In this document: in pieces, positions 20,839 through 28,811 of the stretch | Layout of the letters: each line of letters begins with the position of its first letter | How positions within the stretch are numbered: the first letter of the stretch is position 1 | DNA from: Anaerolineae bacterium | GTDB taxonomy: Bacteria; Chloroflexota; Anaerolineae; 4572-78; J111 | Length of the DNA: 64,000 bases | Reading direction: 5' to 3' | Assembly (NCBI GenBank): GCA_023151115.1 | Contig: JAKLJP010000024.1 | Span: 1-64,000, forward strand | Made by a program: the position numbers and the translations under genes | Notes under the pieces: generated by a model | Told to the model about the DNA's origin: nothing | Database searches by the model: none | The model's input: the letters and a program-made list of their open reading frames with translations, nothing else

Positions 20839-22500
20839 ATGGCTGAAAACAGTGATGTTCCCGTACAAAAAGATAAACTGATTATCTTCGATACCACCTT
20901 GCGCGATGGCGAGCAGTCGCCCGGCGCAACGCTGAACATTGAAGAAAAACTAGAAATTGCCCGGCAACTCTCTCGCCTGGGTGTTGACATCTGCGAGGCC
21001 GGCTTCCCCATCGCCTCCCCCGGCGACTTTGAAGCCGTCCGCCGCATTGCCGAAGAAGTTGGCCCGCTGACCGAAGGGCGTAAAGACGGCCAGCCGATGG
21101 TCATCGCCGGGCTGGCCCGGGCCAACCAGCAGGATATTGACCGGGCTTATCAGGCCGTCAAAGCCGCCCCGCGCCATCGCATTCATACCTTTCTGGCTAC
21201 CAGCGATATTCACTTAAAACACAAGCTAAAAATTGACCGCGAAGAGTGCATTGATCAGGTCATCAAAGCGGTCAGTTATGCCAAAAGCCTGTGCGACGAT
21301 ATTGAATTTTCGCCCGAAGATGCCGGGCGCAGCGACCCTGCCTTTCTGACCGTTGTTCTGGGCGAGGCCATTAAAGCCGGAGCCACCACCCTCAATATCC
21401 CCGATACCGTCGGCTACACCACCCCCGAAGAGTTTGGCTGGCTGATTAAATACTTGATTGAAAATACACCCGGCGCGGATAAAGTTATCTGGTCAACCCA
21501 CTGCCACAACGATTTGGGCCTGGCGACGGCCAACACTCTGGCCGGGGTACGGAACGGCGCGCGCCAGGTCGAAGTCACCATCAACGGCATCGGCGAGCGG
21601 GCCGGCAATACCAGCCTGGAAGAAGTGATTATGGCCGTCCACACCCGCCCGCAAAACTTCCCGGTTGAAGTTAATATTGATACCACCCAAATCATCCGCA
21701 CCAGCCGTATGGTCAGCGCCTACACCGGCATGCCCATCCAGCCCAATAAAGCCATCGTCGGGGCTAATGCCTTTGCCCACGAAGCCGGCATCCACCAGGA
21801 TGGCATGCTCAAACACCACACGACCTACGAAATTATGCGACCAGAAACCGTGGGCTTGAGCGCTAGTTCCCTGGTTTTGGGCAAACATTCTGGCCGGCAT
21901 GCCTTCCGCACCCGGCTGGAAGAGATGGGTTACGATAACCTGAGCGACGACGATTTGAAGAAAGCGTTTGACCGCTTCAAACGGATTGCCGACAAAAAGA
22001 AAGTGGTCACCGACGCCGACATCGAGGCCATTATCACCGACGAATTTTACCAGCCCCGCGAAATCTGGAAACTGAACTATGTTCAGGTTTCCTGCGGCGA
22101 CCGGGTGAATTCAACCGCCACCGTCAGCCTGACCGACCCCAACGGGGCGGTGTTGATTGACGCGGCCATTGGCACCGGGCCGGTTGACGCGGTTTATAAA
22201 GCCATCAACCGTATTGTTGAAGCGCCCAATATTTTGACCGAGTTTGCAGTCCAGGCCGTCACCGAAGGTATTGACGCCATCGGCGAAGTGACCATTCGCA
22301 TCCAGCCGGAAAATGGGCAGGGCTATACCACCAATCCCCAAACCGGGGCGCAGGTGGTCCGCACCTACAGCGGCCACGGGGCCAGCACCGATATCATCGT
22401 CGCCAGCGCCCGCGCCTATATGAGCGCCCTCAACAAAATGCTGGCCGACCGCGCCGAAGAAGCAGCCACGATTCAGCAAAAAGCAGCCGCAGAAGCCTGA
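20839..22500 (+). CDS. leuA: 2-isopropylmalate synthase
   Basis: The product condenses acetyl-CoA with 2-oxoisovalerate in the first step of leucine synthesis. Its 553 residues carry the HMGL-like catalytic domain ([12 protein letters not shown] at 19-30, [19 protein letters not shown] with the HxH-type metal ligands) and the C-terminal LeuA dimerisation/allosteric domain from about residue 390 ([20 protein letters not shown]). This two-domain form is feedback-inhibited by leucine in relatives. AGGAGG stands 7 nt before the ATG. leuB is 25 kb away at 47953, and leuCD are not in the window. A recent element insertion lies directly upstream, so its promoter may have changed. Confidence 0.96.
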   Translation: MAENSDVPVQKDKLIIFDTTLRDGEQSPGATLNIEEKLEIARQLSRLGVDICEAGFPIASPGDFEAVRRIAEEVGPLTEGRKDGQPMVIAGLARANQQDIDRAYQAVKAAPRHRIHTFLATSDIHLKHKLKIDREECIDQVIKAVSYAKSLCDDIEFSPEDAGRSDPAFLTVVLGEAIKAGATTLNIPDTVGYTTPEEFGWLIKYLIENTPGADKVIWSTHCHNDLGLATANTLAGVRNGARQVEVTINGIGERAGNTSLEEVIMAVHTRPQNFPVEVNIDTTQIIRTSRMVSAYTGMPIQPNKAIVGANAFAHEAGIHQDGMLKHHTTYEIMRPETVGLSASSLVLGKHSGRHAFRTRLEEMGYDNLSDDDLKKAFDRFKRIADKKKVVTDADIEAIITDEFYQPREIWKLNYVQVSCGDRVNSTATVSLTDPNGAVLIDAAIGTGPVDAVYKAINRIVEAPNILTEFAVQAVTEGIDAIGEVTIRIQPENGQGYTTNPQTGAQVVRTYSGHGASTDIIVASARAYMSALNKMLADRAEEAATIQQKAAAEA

Positions 22501-22516
22501 CCCTCAGTATCAGTTC

Positions 22517-22562
22517 AAAAGACCTGCCAGGTAAATCCTGACAGGTCTTTTCTGTTTTTTTG
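22517..22562 (+). terminator. leuA terminator
   Basis: AAAAGACCTG pairs with CAGGTCTTTT, with an inner CAGG/CCTG pair, followed by CTGTTTTTTT. Confidence 0.9.
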
Positions 22563-22572
22563 AAAAATATGG

Positions 22573-22578
22573 TATACT
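22573..22578 (+). promoter_or_regulatory. Extended -10 promoter of the pan operon
   Basis: TGGTATACT (TG at 22570-22571, -10 box 22573-22578) is an extended -10 element. The -35 region is weak. It lies between the leuA terminator and the panB leader, giving a leader of about 300 nt. Confidence 0.5.
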
Positions 22579-22650
22579 ATAACTGTCATTGACCGGCTAC
22601 CGGCCGGCAGTGAACATTTAACTTTATTATTTTTATAGCCTTTCCAGTAC

Positions 22651-22700
22651 GGCGTGAAGCCGCTTGGACCCTAACCTGGGCCGAGACGACGCTCAACACA
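22651..22700 (+). ncRNA. Candidate pan-motif RNA in the panB leader
   Basis: A stem-loop at 22661-22688 has CGCUUGG, a bulged A (22668) and CCC on the 5' side. The loop is UAACCU. The 3' side is GGG, CCGAG, a bulged A (22686) and CG. The published pan RNA motif, found before panB/panC/panD operons in Chloroflexota, Firmicutes and deltaproteobacteria, is a stem-loop with two conserved bulged adenines, which is what is seen here. I cannot check the full consensus. It stands about 200 nt before panB and about 75 nt before an intrinsic terminator hairpin, so it may control transcription or translation of panBEC. Confidence 0.55.
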
Positions 22701-22763
22701 GCCTGAAGGATGGATTAAACGTTCAACGTGTAACGTTTAACTCTAAATGCCTCTTGGGTTATG

Positions 22764-22797
22764 AGCCTTGCGACTTCCGTCGCAAGGCTTTTTATTT
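22764..22797 (+). terminator. Intrinsic terminator in the panB leader (possible attenuator)
   Basis: AGCCTTGCGAC pairs with GTCGCAAGGCT around TTCC, followed by TTTTATTT. It lies between the pan-type stem-loop and panB, so read-through must be regulated or another promoter used. Confidence 0.75.
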
Positions 22798-22798
22798 G

Positions 22799-22872
22799 GC
22801 GCGACCGCCAACCCCCATCCTAACCCTCCCTCTAAAAGGGGGAGAGCAGGGAGGGGGTGCAGTCGGCGGTCA
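22799..22872. repeat. Long imperfect hairpin before panB
   Basis: GACCGCC and GGCGGTC enclose a C-rich arm (AACCCCCATCCTAACCCTCC) and its G-rich inverse (GGGAGGGGGT). This type of ACCCTCCC/GGGAGGGT fold is common between genes in environmental bacteria. It ends 15 nt before the panB start codon. Confidence 0.55.
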
Positions 22873-22887
22873 TAACGAGGAGGCACA

Positions 22888-23742
22888 GTGACAATTTCGA
22901 CCAAAGTTTCAATCCTTGACCTGCAACGCAAAAAGGAGGAAGGACAGCCCATTTCGATGCTCACCGCCTACGATTATCCGGGGGCGCTGCTGGCCGACGA
23001 GGCCGGCATTGACCTGATTCTGGTGGGCGACTCCCTGGCCATGACGGTCCTCGGCCATCCGAACACGGTTTCGGTCACGGTGGACGAGATGCTGCATCAC
23101 TGCAAGGCTGTGGCGCGGGGGACCAAACGCGCCTTCACCGTCGGCGATATGCCCTTTATGTCTTACCAGGTGGAGCGCAGCGAAGCGGTTCGCAACGCCG
23201 GGCGCTTTTTGAAAGAGGGCAATATGGACTCAATCAAGCTGGAAGGCGGGCGCGAGGTGGCCGATACCGTGCGGGCCATCGTCGCCGCCGGCATCCCGGT
23301 GATGGGACACATTGGCTTGACCCCACAGAGCGCCACCAAACTAGGCGGCTTCAAGGTGCAGGGCAAATCGGCCGAAGCGGCCCGCCGCCTCTTGGAAGAC
23401 GCTCTGCTGCTGGAAGAAGCCGGCTGCTACGCTATTGTTCTCGAAGCCATTCCGGCGGCAGTGGGCCGGGTAGTCAGCCAAAAACTGACTATTCCGACCA
23501 TCGGCATTGGGGCCGGCCCCGACTGCGATGGGCAAGTCTTGGTTTTTCACGATATTTTGGGGCTGTTTGACCGCTTCACCCCCAGGTTTGTCAAACGCTA
23601 TGCCGACCTGCGCCAGCCGATTCTGGAGGCGCTGCAAAGCTATCGCCGGGAAGTGGAAGCCAGAGAATTTCCCACCCCGGCCCACAGTTTCACCATTGAC
23701 GAAGCAGAAATGCAGCTTTTTCTCTACGGAGGTCAAGGATGA
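22888..23742 (+). CDS. panB: 3-methyl-2-oxobutanoate hydroxymethyltransferase
   Basis: The enzyme adds the hydroxymethyl group from methylenetetrahydrofolate to 2-oxoisovalerate, giving ketopantoate. Its 284 residues have the PanB signatures MLTAYDYPGALLADEAGIDLIL, VGDSLAMTVLG with metal-binding Asp, MPFMSYQ, HIGLTPQS and GIGAGPDCDGQVLVFHDILG. The start is GTG 22888 with GAGGAGG 5 nt upstream. Its TGA overlaps the panE ATG (ATGA). Next to leuA, which uses the same 2-oxoisovalerate precursor, the leader RNA offers separate control of the pantothenate branch. Confidence 0.97.
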   Translation: MTISTKVSILDLQRKKEEGQPISMLTAYDYPGALLADEAGIDLILVGDSLAMTVLGHPNTVSVTVDEMLHHCKAVARGTKRAFTVGDMPFMSYQVERSEAVRNAGRFLKEGNMDSIKLEGGREVADTVRAIVAAGIPVMGHIGLTPQSATKLGGFKVQGKSAEAARRLLEDALLLEEAGCYAIVLEAIPAAVGRVVSQKLTIPTIGIGAGPDCDGQVLVFHDILGLFDRFTPRFVKRYADLRQPILEALQSYRREVEAREFPTPAHSFTIDEAEMQLFLYGGQG

Positions 23743-24725
23743 CTACCCAATCCAGGCTCAATATTGTTATTTTTGGCGTTGGGGCAATGGGTTCTCTGTT
23801 TGGGAGCCGTTTGGCCAAGCTGGCTCACGTGACTCTCTTGGGCAATTGGGCCGAACAGATAGAAACTGTCCGCCGCGATGGTTTGACCATTTCTTATCCC
23901 AACGGTTCTACAACTCACCACACCTTGCGCATTACCCATAACTTGGCCGAAGTTCCGCCGGCCGACATTGCCCTGATTTTGGTCAAGAGCTATCAAACTG
24001 AGCGGGCCGCCCAACAGGCGGCGCAAATCCTAAAACCTGACGGCCTGGCGGTCACGCTGCAAAATGGATTGGGCAACCGGGAAATCCTGGCCGAGGCCGT
24101 GGGTCCACAGCGGGCCGGATTGGGTATCACCGCCCAGGGAGCGACCGTCCTCGCGCCGGGTCATTTGTACCACGCCGGCCAGGGACCAACCTATCTGGCC
24201 GATATGCCCGGTCAGTCTGATCGGCTGGCCGAAATGGCGGCGCTGTTCAACAAGGCCGGATTGGAAACCTCCCTGGTGGACAATGCCGATAGTCTGGTTT
24301 GGGGCAAATTAGCCATCAATGCCGGCATCAATCCGTTGACCGCGCTGCTGGAAATTCCCAACGGGGCCTTGGCCGAGGATGAGCAGTTGAGTCAAATGAT
24401 GGCCGCTGCCGCCAGCGAGGTGGCCCAGGTTGCCGCCGCGCAGGGAATTCGTCTGCCCTACGAGGATGCCGCCCGCCGTACAGCCGAGGTATCGCAGGCT
24501 ACGGCCAGCAATCGTTCTTCGATGCTGCAAGATGTCAGCCGGGCTGCGCCAACCGAGATTGAGGCCATTTCTGGGGCGGTGGTGCGCTTTGGGAAACGGT
24601 TGGGTATACCCACTCCGGTCAACGAGTTTTTGCTGCGGACGGTCAAAGCCAAAGAGTCCGGGCTGGCCTTCACCCTGCCAAGCCTCCAATCTTCCTATTT
24701 GACTCTGGTCAAATCGTCAGCATAA
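23739..24725 (+). CDS. panE: 2-dehydropantoate 2-reductase
   Basis: The NADPH-dependent reductase makes pantoate from ketopantoate. It has 328 residues, with an N-terminal Rossmann motif IVIFGVGAMGSLFGSRLA (GxGxxG at 13-18) and the catalytic-lysine helix WGKLAINAGINPLTALLE, followed by the C-terminal helical domain with the conserved serine segment. Start overlaps panB by 4 nt. It lies between panB and panC, so the whole pantoate-to-pantothenate route except panD is in one operon. Confidence 0.95.
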   Translation: MTTQSRLNIVIFGVGAMGSLFGSRLAKLAHVTLLGNWAEQIETVRRDGLTISYPNGSTTHHTLRITHNLAEVPPADIALILVKSYQTERAAQQAAQILKPDGLAVTLQNGLGNREILAEAVGPQRAGLGITAQGATVLAPGHLYHAGQGPTYLADMPGQSDRLAEMAALFNKAGLETSLVDNADSLVWGKLAINAGINPLTALLEIPNGALAEDEQLSQMMAAAASEVAQVAAAQGIRLPYEDAARRTAEVSQATASNRSSMLQDVSRAAPTEIEAISGAVVRFGKRLGIPTPVNEFLLRTVKAKESGLAFTLPSLQSSYLTLVKSSA

Positions 24726-24746
24726 TTGCCATACCGTTTAAGAAAA

Positions 24747-25586
24747 ATGAACGTTTTTTCCAAAGTTAGTGATATTCGCGCTCAACGCTGGGCCGACCCT
24801 CTGGCTACTTGGGGTCTTGTCCCCACAATGGGCTACCTGCACGAAGGCCACCTGGCCCTGGTGCGCCGCGCCCGTGAAGAAAACGACCGGGTGGGGGTCA
24901 GCATTTTTGTTAACCCGATCCAGTTCAACAACCCTAATGACCTGACCGCCTACCCCCGCAATATGGAGCGCGACCTGACCCTGCTCAAAGAGGCCGGGGC
25001 CGATTTGGTCTGGACGCCAACGCCGGATATTGTCTATCCACCCGGCTACCAAACCTATGTCGAAGTGGAGGAAGTGACCCGACCTTTAGAAGGCGCAGCC
25101 CGACCCGGCCATTTTCGCGGCGTTGCCACTGTTGTGGCCAAGCTGTTCAATGTGTTCCAGCCGCAGCGAGCCTATTTTGGACAAAAGGACGCCCAGCAGG
25201 TGGTTGTTATCAAACGCATGGTCGAAGATTTGAACTTCAACCTTGAAATTATCGTCCAGCCGACGGTGCGTGAGGCCGATGGATTAGCTATGAGTTCGCG
25301 CAACGCCCGGCTGTCCCCGGCGGCGCGAGAGTCGGCCACCTGTCTTTACCGGGCGCTGTTGGCAGCCAAAACCGCTTTTGAGCAGGGCCAGCGCAGCGCG
25401 GAGTCGCTCCGGGAAGCTATGCGGGCGGTGATTGAGGCGACGCCGCTGGCCCGCCTCGATTATGTCAGTGTGGCTCACCCCGATACCCTGGCCGAGTTGG
25501 AGGTGATTGAGGATCGCGCCTTGCTGTCGCTGGCTGTTTTTGTGGATGAAGTACGATTGATTGATAATATGGTTATAGCAGCCTGA
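24747..25586 (+). CDS. panC: Pantothenate synthetase (pantoate-beta-alanine ligase)
   Basis: The enzyme joins pantoate and beta-alanine using ATP. The product is 279 residues from ATG 24747; a TTG in frame at 24726 follows the panE stop directly but lacks a site. The motifs are VPTMGYLHEGHLALV (HIGH-type), VFVNPIQF, YFGQKDAQQ, READGLAMSSRNARLS (KMSKS-like). It is the last gene of the operon. No panD is in the window, so beta-alanine must come from elsewhere. Confidence 0.96.
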   Translation: MNVFSKVSDIRAQRWADPLATWGLVPTMGYLHEGHLALVRRAREENDRVGVSIFVNPIQFNNPNDLTAYPRNMERDLTLLKEAGADLVWTPTPDIVYPPGYQTYVEVEEVTRPLEGAARPGHFRGVATVVAKLFNVFQPQRAYFGQKDAQQVVVIKRMVEDLNFNLEIIVQPTVREADGLAMSSRNARLSPAARESATCLYRALLAAKTAFEQGQRSAESLREAMRAVIEATPLARLDYVSVAHPDTLAELEVIEDRALLSLAVFVDEVRLIDNMVIAA

Positions 25587-25704
25587 TCTCTTAGAAACTG
25601 TCCAGTTGAAAGTCAGAATTTACAATCCTGCTTGCTGCTGCGTAAGTACAAAAAGAAACGACCGGGCGTTTGACCCGGTCGCAGTGACAGTCGAAGCTAA
25701 ACAT

Positions 25705-26640
25705 TTACCAGCCGCATGGCTCCGGTTCGCTTGCCGCCTCGCGCCAGCCGCACCACTCGCTGTTGCCCGGATCACGCCGGCCCTGGAAGGTGCGCCCGGT
25801 GGTCAGATCGAGCCGCCACTCAAAGGTAGCTTGCTCGCCCTGGTCATTGCGCCAGGTTCCGGTCAGTTTGACCTCGGTGATGGATGAGGCGCTAACCTCT
25901 GCGGCCACAATCTCACCTGTATGGCCCTAGCTGTCTACATACGTACCCTGGACAGTCTGGCCGGTCTGGATCAGCGTTGCCTGGCCGGTCACACCCGGCG
26001 GGTTGCCAAAACGCAACTGCCAGACCCCGCTGAAACCGCAGCCGGCAGGTAAAGCTTGACCTGACCGGACGCCGCACCACTGTTCACTTGTACTACCCCC
26101 TGTAGAAAGACCGGAGAAGCTGTTATAATCCTCGGCCAACTGCCAGCGCAGTAAACTTTGAGTGTTCGGGTTGCGGTCGCTGATCCAGACCCCTTGAAAT
26201 TGATTGAGGCCGGACACGACAACCCCTTCGATTTTTCCCGTATCAACCCCGCCGTACCATTGATAGGTCCCTTCGACCCTCATTCCTTGCTGGGTCAGGG
26301 TCATGACCCCAAAGTTAAAAGCCCACGTGCCGGTGAGGGCTGAAGGGACGGCTGAAGTTGTCTCTGCTACCGCTGCCCCGGCGGATTGAACGGCAACAAG
26401 GGTGGGGGTTATCGCTGTAGCTGTGGGGGTGGGAGAGGAAGGGGCAGGGGTAGATGTTGCCGGTAGCGGCGTTGGCGAGGTCAAAGGCAGCTCTGTTGGC
26501 GTCTCAATGGCCTCCGCCGGCAGGGGGACAATCGTGGGGGTGGATGAAGCGGCCGCTGCGCCGCTCAAGGCCAGGCCACAGCCACTCAACACAATCAAGA
26601 GGCTAAAAAATAAACTAATCAGAAATGTTTTTCTCATCAT
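25705..26640 (-). pseudogene. Two-repeat lipoprotein gene interrupted by an in-frame amber codon
   Basis: The first open part (25927-26640) encodes a lipoprotein signal (LSGCGLALSG), a Pro/Thr-rich linker and a beta domain of about 115 residues (LTGTWAFNFG, then EGTYQWYGG, FQGVW, WCGVRSGQALPAGCG). A second domain starts (FSGVWQLRF, VQGTYVDS) and meets TAG at 25927-25929. The same frame continues without shift for 73 codons (GHTGEIVAA, LTGTWRNDQG, then SEWCGWREAASEPEPCGW), completing the second repeat. The second half matches the first, so the intact protein would be about 311 residues. A CAG to TAG change explains it. Alternatives are a sequencing error or amber readthrough. Confidence 0.75.
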
Positions 26641-26642
26641 AT

Positions 26643-26782
26643 ATCCTCAATCGTAACTGCTCAGCCATGTCATTTCGACCACAGGGAGAAATCCCCGACA
26701 CTTTACTTTTATGGGTTGCACCCTGAGGATTTCTCGACCTTCGATCTCGAAATGACATGAGCCTGAGTAGAAATCCTCAATC
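26643..26782. mobile_element. Hairpin MITE, CATGTCATTTCGA family, copy 2
   Basis: The body is about 26653-26772, with arms GTAACTGCTCAGCCATGTCA and, inverted, the CATGAGCCTGAGTAG end. A perfect 10-bp direct repeat ATCCTCAATC flanks it (26643-26652 and 26773-26782). It resembles the copy at 4721-4849, including inner GGGAGAAAT and a TTACTTTTA stretch. The right target copy overlaps the stop codon of the next minus-strand gene. Confidence 0.75.
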
Positions 26783-26995
26783 CTCCGTTTCCGAGAAATT
26801 TGCCGATTTGTTTTCAAACAGGTCGTCTAGCAAGATATGCCAACCCTGGCAGGCTGAACACTGCCACCAAATTAACCGTCCGTTGGGGATCGCAAATTCT
26901 TTCCAACCCGGACTCATTACCTGTTCTCCGGTATAAGGACAGTAGATTACTTGTAATGAATTCGATAATTCCCCATCGGATAACTGCTTTACCAT
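26777..26995 (-). CDS. Small zinc-ribbon-like protein
   Basis: The product is 72 residues with two cysteine knuckles, CPYTG (about 19) and WWQCSACQGWH (about 44-54), a likely four-cysteine zinc site (one knuckle has a single Cys, so coordination is uncertain). GAAGG stands 7 nt before the ATG. The stop codon falls in the target duplication of a MITE, so the C-terminus may have been altered. It follows the PD40 lipoprotein gene by about 30 nt and probably shares its transcript. Function unknown. Confidence 0.6.
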   Translation of the reverse strand: MVKQLSDGELSNSLQVIYCPYTGEQVMSPGWKEFAIPNGRLIWWQCSACQGWHILLDDLFENKSANFSETED

Positions 26996-27026
26996 TTCAA
27001 ACCTTCTCCATTAAGCCTGTAATTCT

Positions 27027-28544
27027 TTAGTTTATCCAATTTAACAACCGCTCGTTCACCCCTTGATAGTTCAATCCTAATTGGGCCTGCGCTTCCGAGG
27101 AAAAGAGGGCATGTTGGTTGCTACCATCGGCGTTCATCAGCCAGATTTCCCACTGGCCGGTGCGGTCGGTCAAAAAAGCGATTTGCGAACCGTCGGGCGA
27201 CCAGGCTGGGGCGGCGCTGCTGTACTGTGGATCGGCCAGCAGGGGCGGCTTGGTGAGCCGCTGGCGGCTGCCGCTGGCCAGATCATAGGTGTAAACTTCA
27301 CAATGGTCGTGCTGTTTGTAGGTCAAGGCCAGGGTTTGACCGTCGGGCGAGAAAACCGGGGCGGTGTCGCGCACGTCGGTGGTAAAGGGTTGGAGTTCGC
27401 CGCTGGCTACATCAAGCTGCATCAAGCCGCGCAGACCGTCGTAGATAACTCGCCACGAATTTTGGGGGTCCCAGGTCGGGTTGAAGCTGTATAGGTCGGC
27501 GGGCAAATCTTCGGCCTGGCCCGTCGCCAGGTTGATCTGGCGCAGGCCCCACTGCAAATCTTCCTGCCGGATGAAACAAATCTTGACCCCGCCATCATCG
27601 CTGACATGCATACTGGTGATCTCGCTAAAATTGGGCAGTTGCATCCCATCGTCGGAGTCAAATTCACGACATTCCGGCTGGGGATTAACCGTACCGCCAT
27701 GCTGGAAGGAGATAATGATCTCCTGCCCATCCTGCGACCAGGTCGGCGATTTGGGCCGGGCGATGTCGCTGGCAACCACCCGCTCGCTGCCATCGGTGAG
27801 GTTCAGTACATAGAGCGCCCCCATCTTGGCCCCATCCCAGCGAGTATAGGCGACCTGCGTGCCATCGGGCGAAACAACCGGGTCAATCACGCCGCTGGTG
27901 AGTTTTTGTAAATCTGTCCCATCAGCATTAACGCTGTACAGGTCGCCGCCGCTGCTGGTGGCGAAAATCAATTTGCCACCGGATTGGGTTGCCGGTTGAA
28001 CGTTGGAAGGTTGAACGTTGGAACGTTCAACGTTGAACGTTTGAACGTTATCCAGTGAGCCGAGGATACGGGTATAGGTGGACTGGCTGGAAATCCAGCC
28101 GGACTTGCCGTCTGGGGTGACAATTTGCAGCCAGGCGCCGCCGGCGCTGACGGAGGTAATGTCCAGAATGTCGCCCTGAGCCACTGTGCCGGTGGCGGCA
28201 TAGCCTACGCCCGGCCCTTCGCGGACATTGAGACCCGCCGCGACAATCTCAGCCTGCGCCGTTTCAGGGGTGGCCGCAGCCGTGGGGTTGGGGGTGACTT
28301 GAGGCTCTGGCTCAAGCGTAGCTGCTGCCGTAGTCTTAGCCCTTGTGGTAGTGGCCGTAGCCGTCGGGGTTGAGGTTGAAGGCGGCACGATATCGGCTAC
28401 TGTTTCTATGGCCGGCGTTGGCGTCAGGGCCGAGCGGTCCAGCCGGACAATTGTCGGCGTCGGGCTGGCGCTGCTCGGCGCGGCGCAGGCGGTCAAAGTT
28501 AATAGGGTTAGTAAAATAAGGATTAACCAGGTTTTCATTTTCAT
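27027..28544 (-). CDS. Lipoprotein with SH3-type and WD40-like (PD40) propeller domains
   Basis: The product is about 505 residues from the ATG at 28544 (a TTG at 28580 is in frame). A lipoprotein signal ends LLTLTAC. Next come a Pro/Thr linker, a bacterial SH3-type domain at about residues 100-160 (GLNVREGPGVGYAATGTVAQ) and then TolB/PD40 propeller blades (ADGTDLQKL, SPDGTQVAYTRWDG, SPTWSQDGQEI, APVFSPDGQTLAL, APAWSPDGSQIAFLTDRTG). Between the SH3 and propeller parts a 7-nt AACGTT-type repeat (27996-28050) is translated in frame as Asn-Val-rich sequence. It is probably an outer-surface sensor or scaffold co-expressed with the exporter upstream. Confidence 0.85.
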   Translation of the reverse strand: MKMKTWLILILLTLLTLTACAAPSSASPTPTIVRLDRSALTPTPAIETVADIVPPSTSTPTATATTTRAKTTAAATLEPEPQVTPNPTAAATPETAQAEIVAAGLNVREGPGVGYAATGTVAQGDILDITSVSAGGAWLQIVTPDGKSGWISSQSTYTRILGSLDNVQTFNVERSNVQPSNVQPATQSGGKLIFATSSGGDLYSVNADGTDLQKLTSGVIDPVVSPDGTQVAYTRWDGAKMGALYVLNLTDGSERVVASDIARPKSPTWSQDGQEIIISFQHGGTVNPQPECREFDSDDGMQLPNFSEITSMHVSDDGGVKICFIRQEDLQWGLRQINLATGQAEDLPADLYSFNPTWDPQNSWRVIYDGLRGLMQLDVASGELQPFTTDVRDTAPVFSPDGQTLALTYKQHDHCEVYTYDLASGSRQRLTKPPLLADPQYSSAAPAWSPDGSQIAFLTDRTGQWEIWLMNADGSNQHALFSSEAQAQLGLNYQGVNERLLNWIN

Positions 28545-28566
28545 TTCTCTAATCTCAGCTAAAACT

Positions 28567-28800
28567 TTAATCATTATCAACGAACTTTTGGGCCAGGTTC
28601 AGCAAAAGCCACAACCCACCGATAAGAGCCGACCCGCCCAGCAGGCACAGACCGCCCAGCAAGGCCGCCCCTGCCCCCCAGATGAGGCCAATCAGGCCGG
28701 TACCGACAACGATCAACACCAGGATGACCAGAATAACCAGTTTGCGTTCCTCATCACGGCGTGTTTTTCGATAGTTGGTGGGCTGTGGTTGGTCTGGCAT
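28567..28800 (-). CDS. Small two-helix membrane protein of the exporter operon
   Basis: A 77-residue protein. The N-terminal 20 residues are hydrophilic and basic, followed by two membrane helices (LVILVILVLIVVGTGLIGLI and a Gly/Leu-rich helix). It starts 12 nt after the permease stop and lies before the PD40 lipoprotein gene. No family is recognised. Operon position suggests an accessory of the MacAB-like exporter. Confidence 0.6.
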   Translation of the reverse strand: MPDQPQPTNYRKTRRDEERKLVILVILVLIVVGTGLIGLIWGAGAALLGGLCLLGGSALIGGLWLLLNLAQKFVDND

Positions 28801-28811
28801 CTGACTAACTT

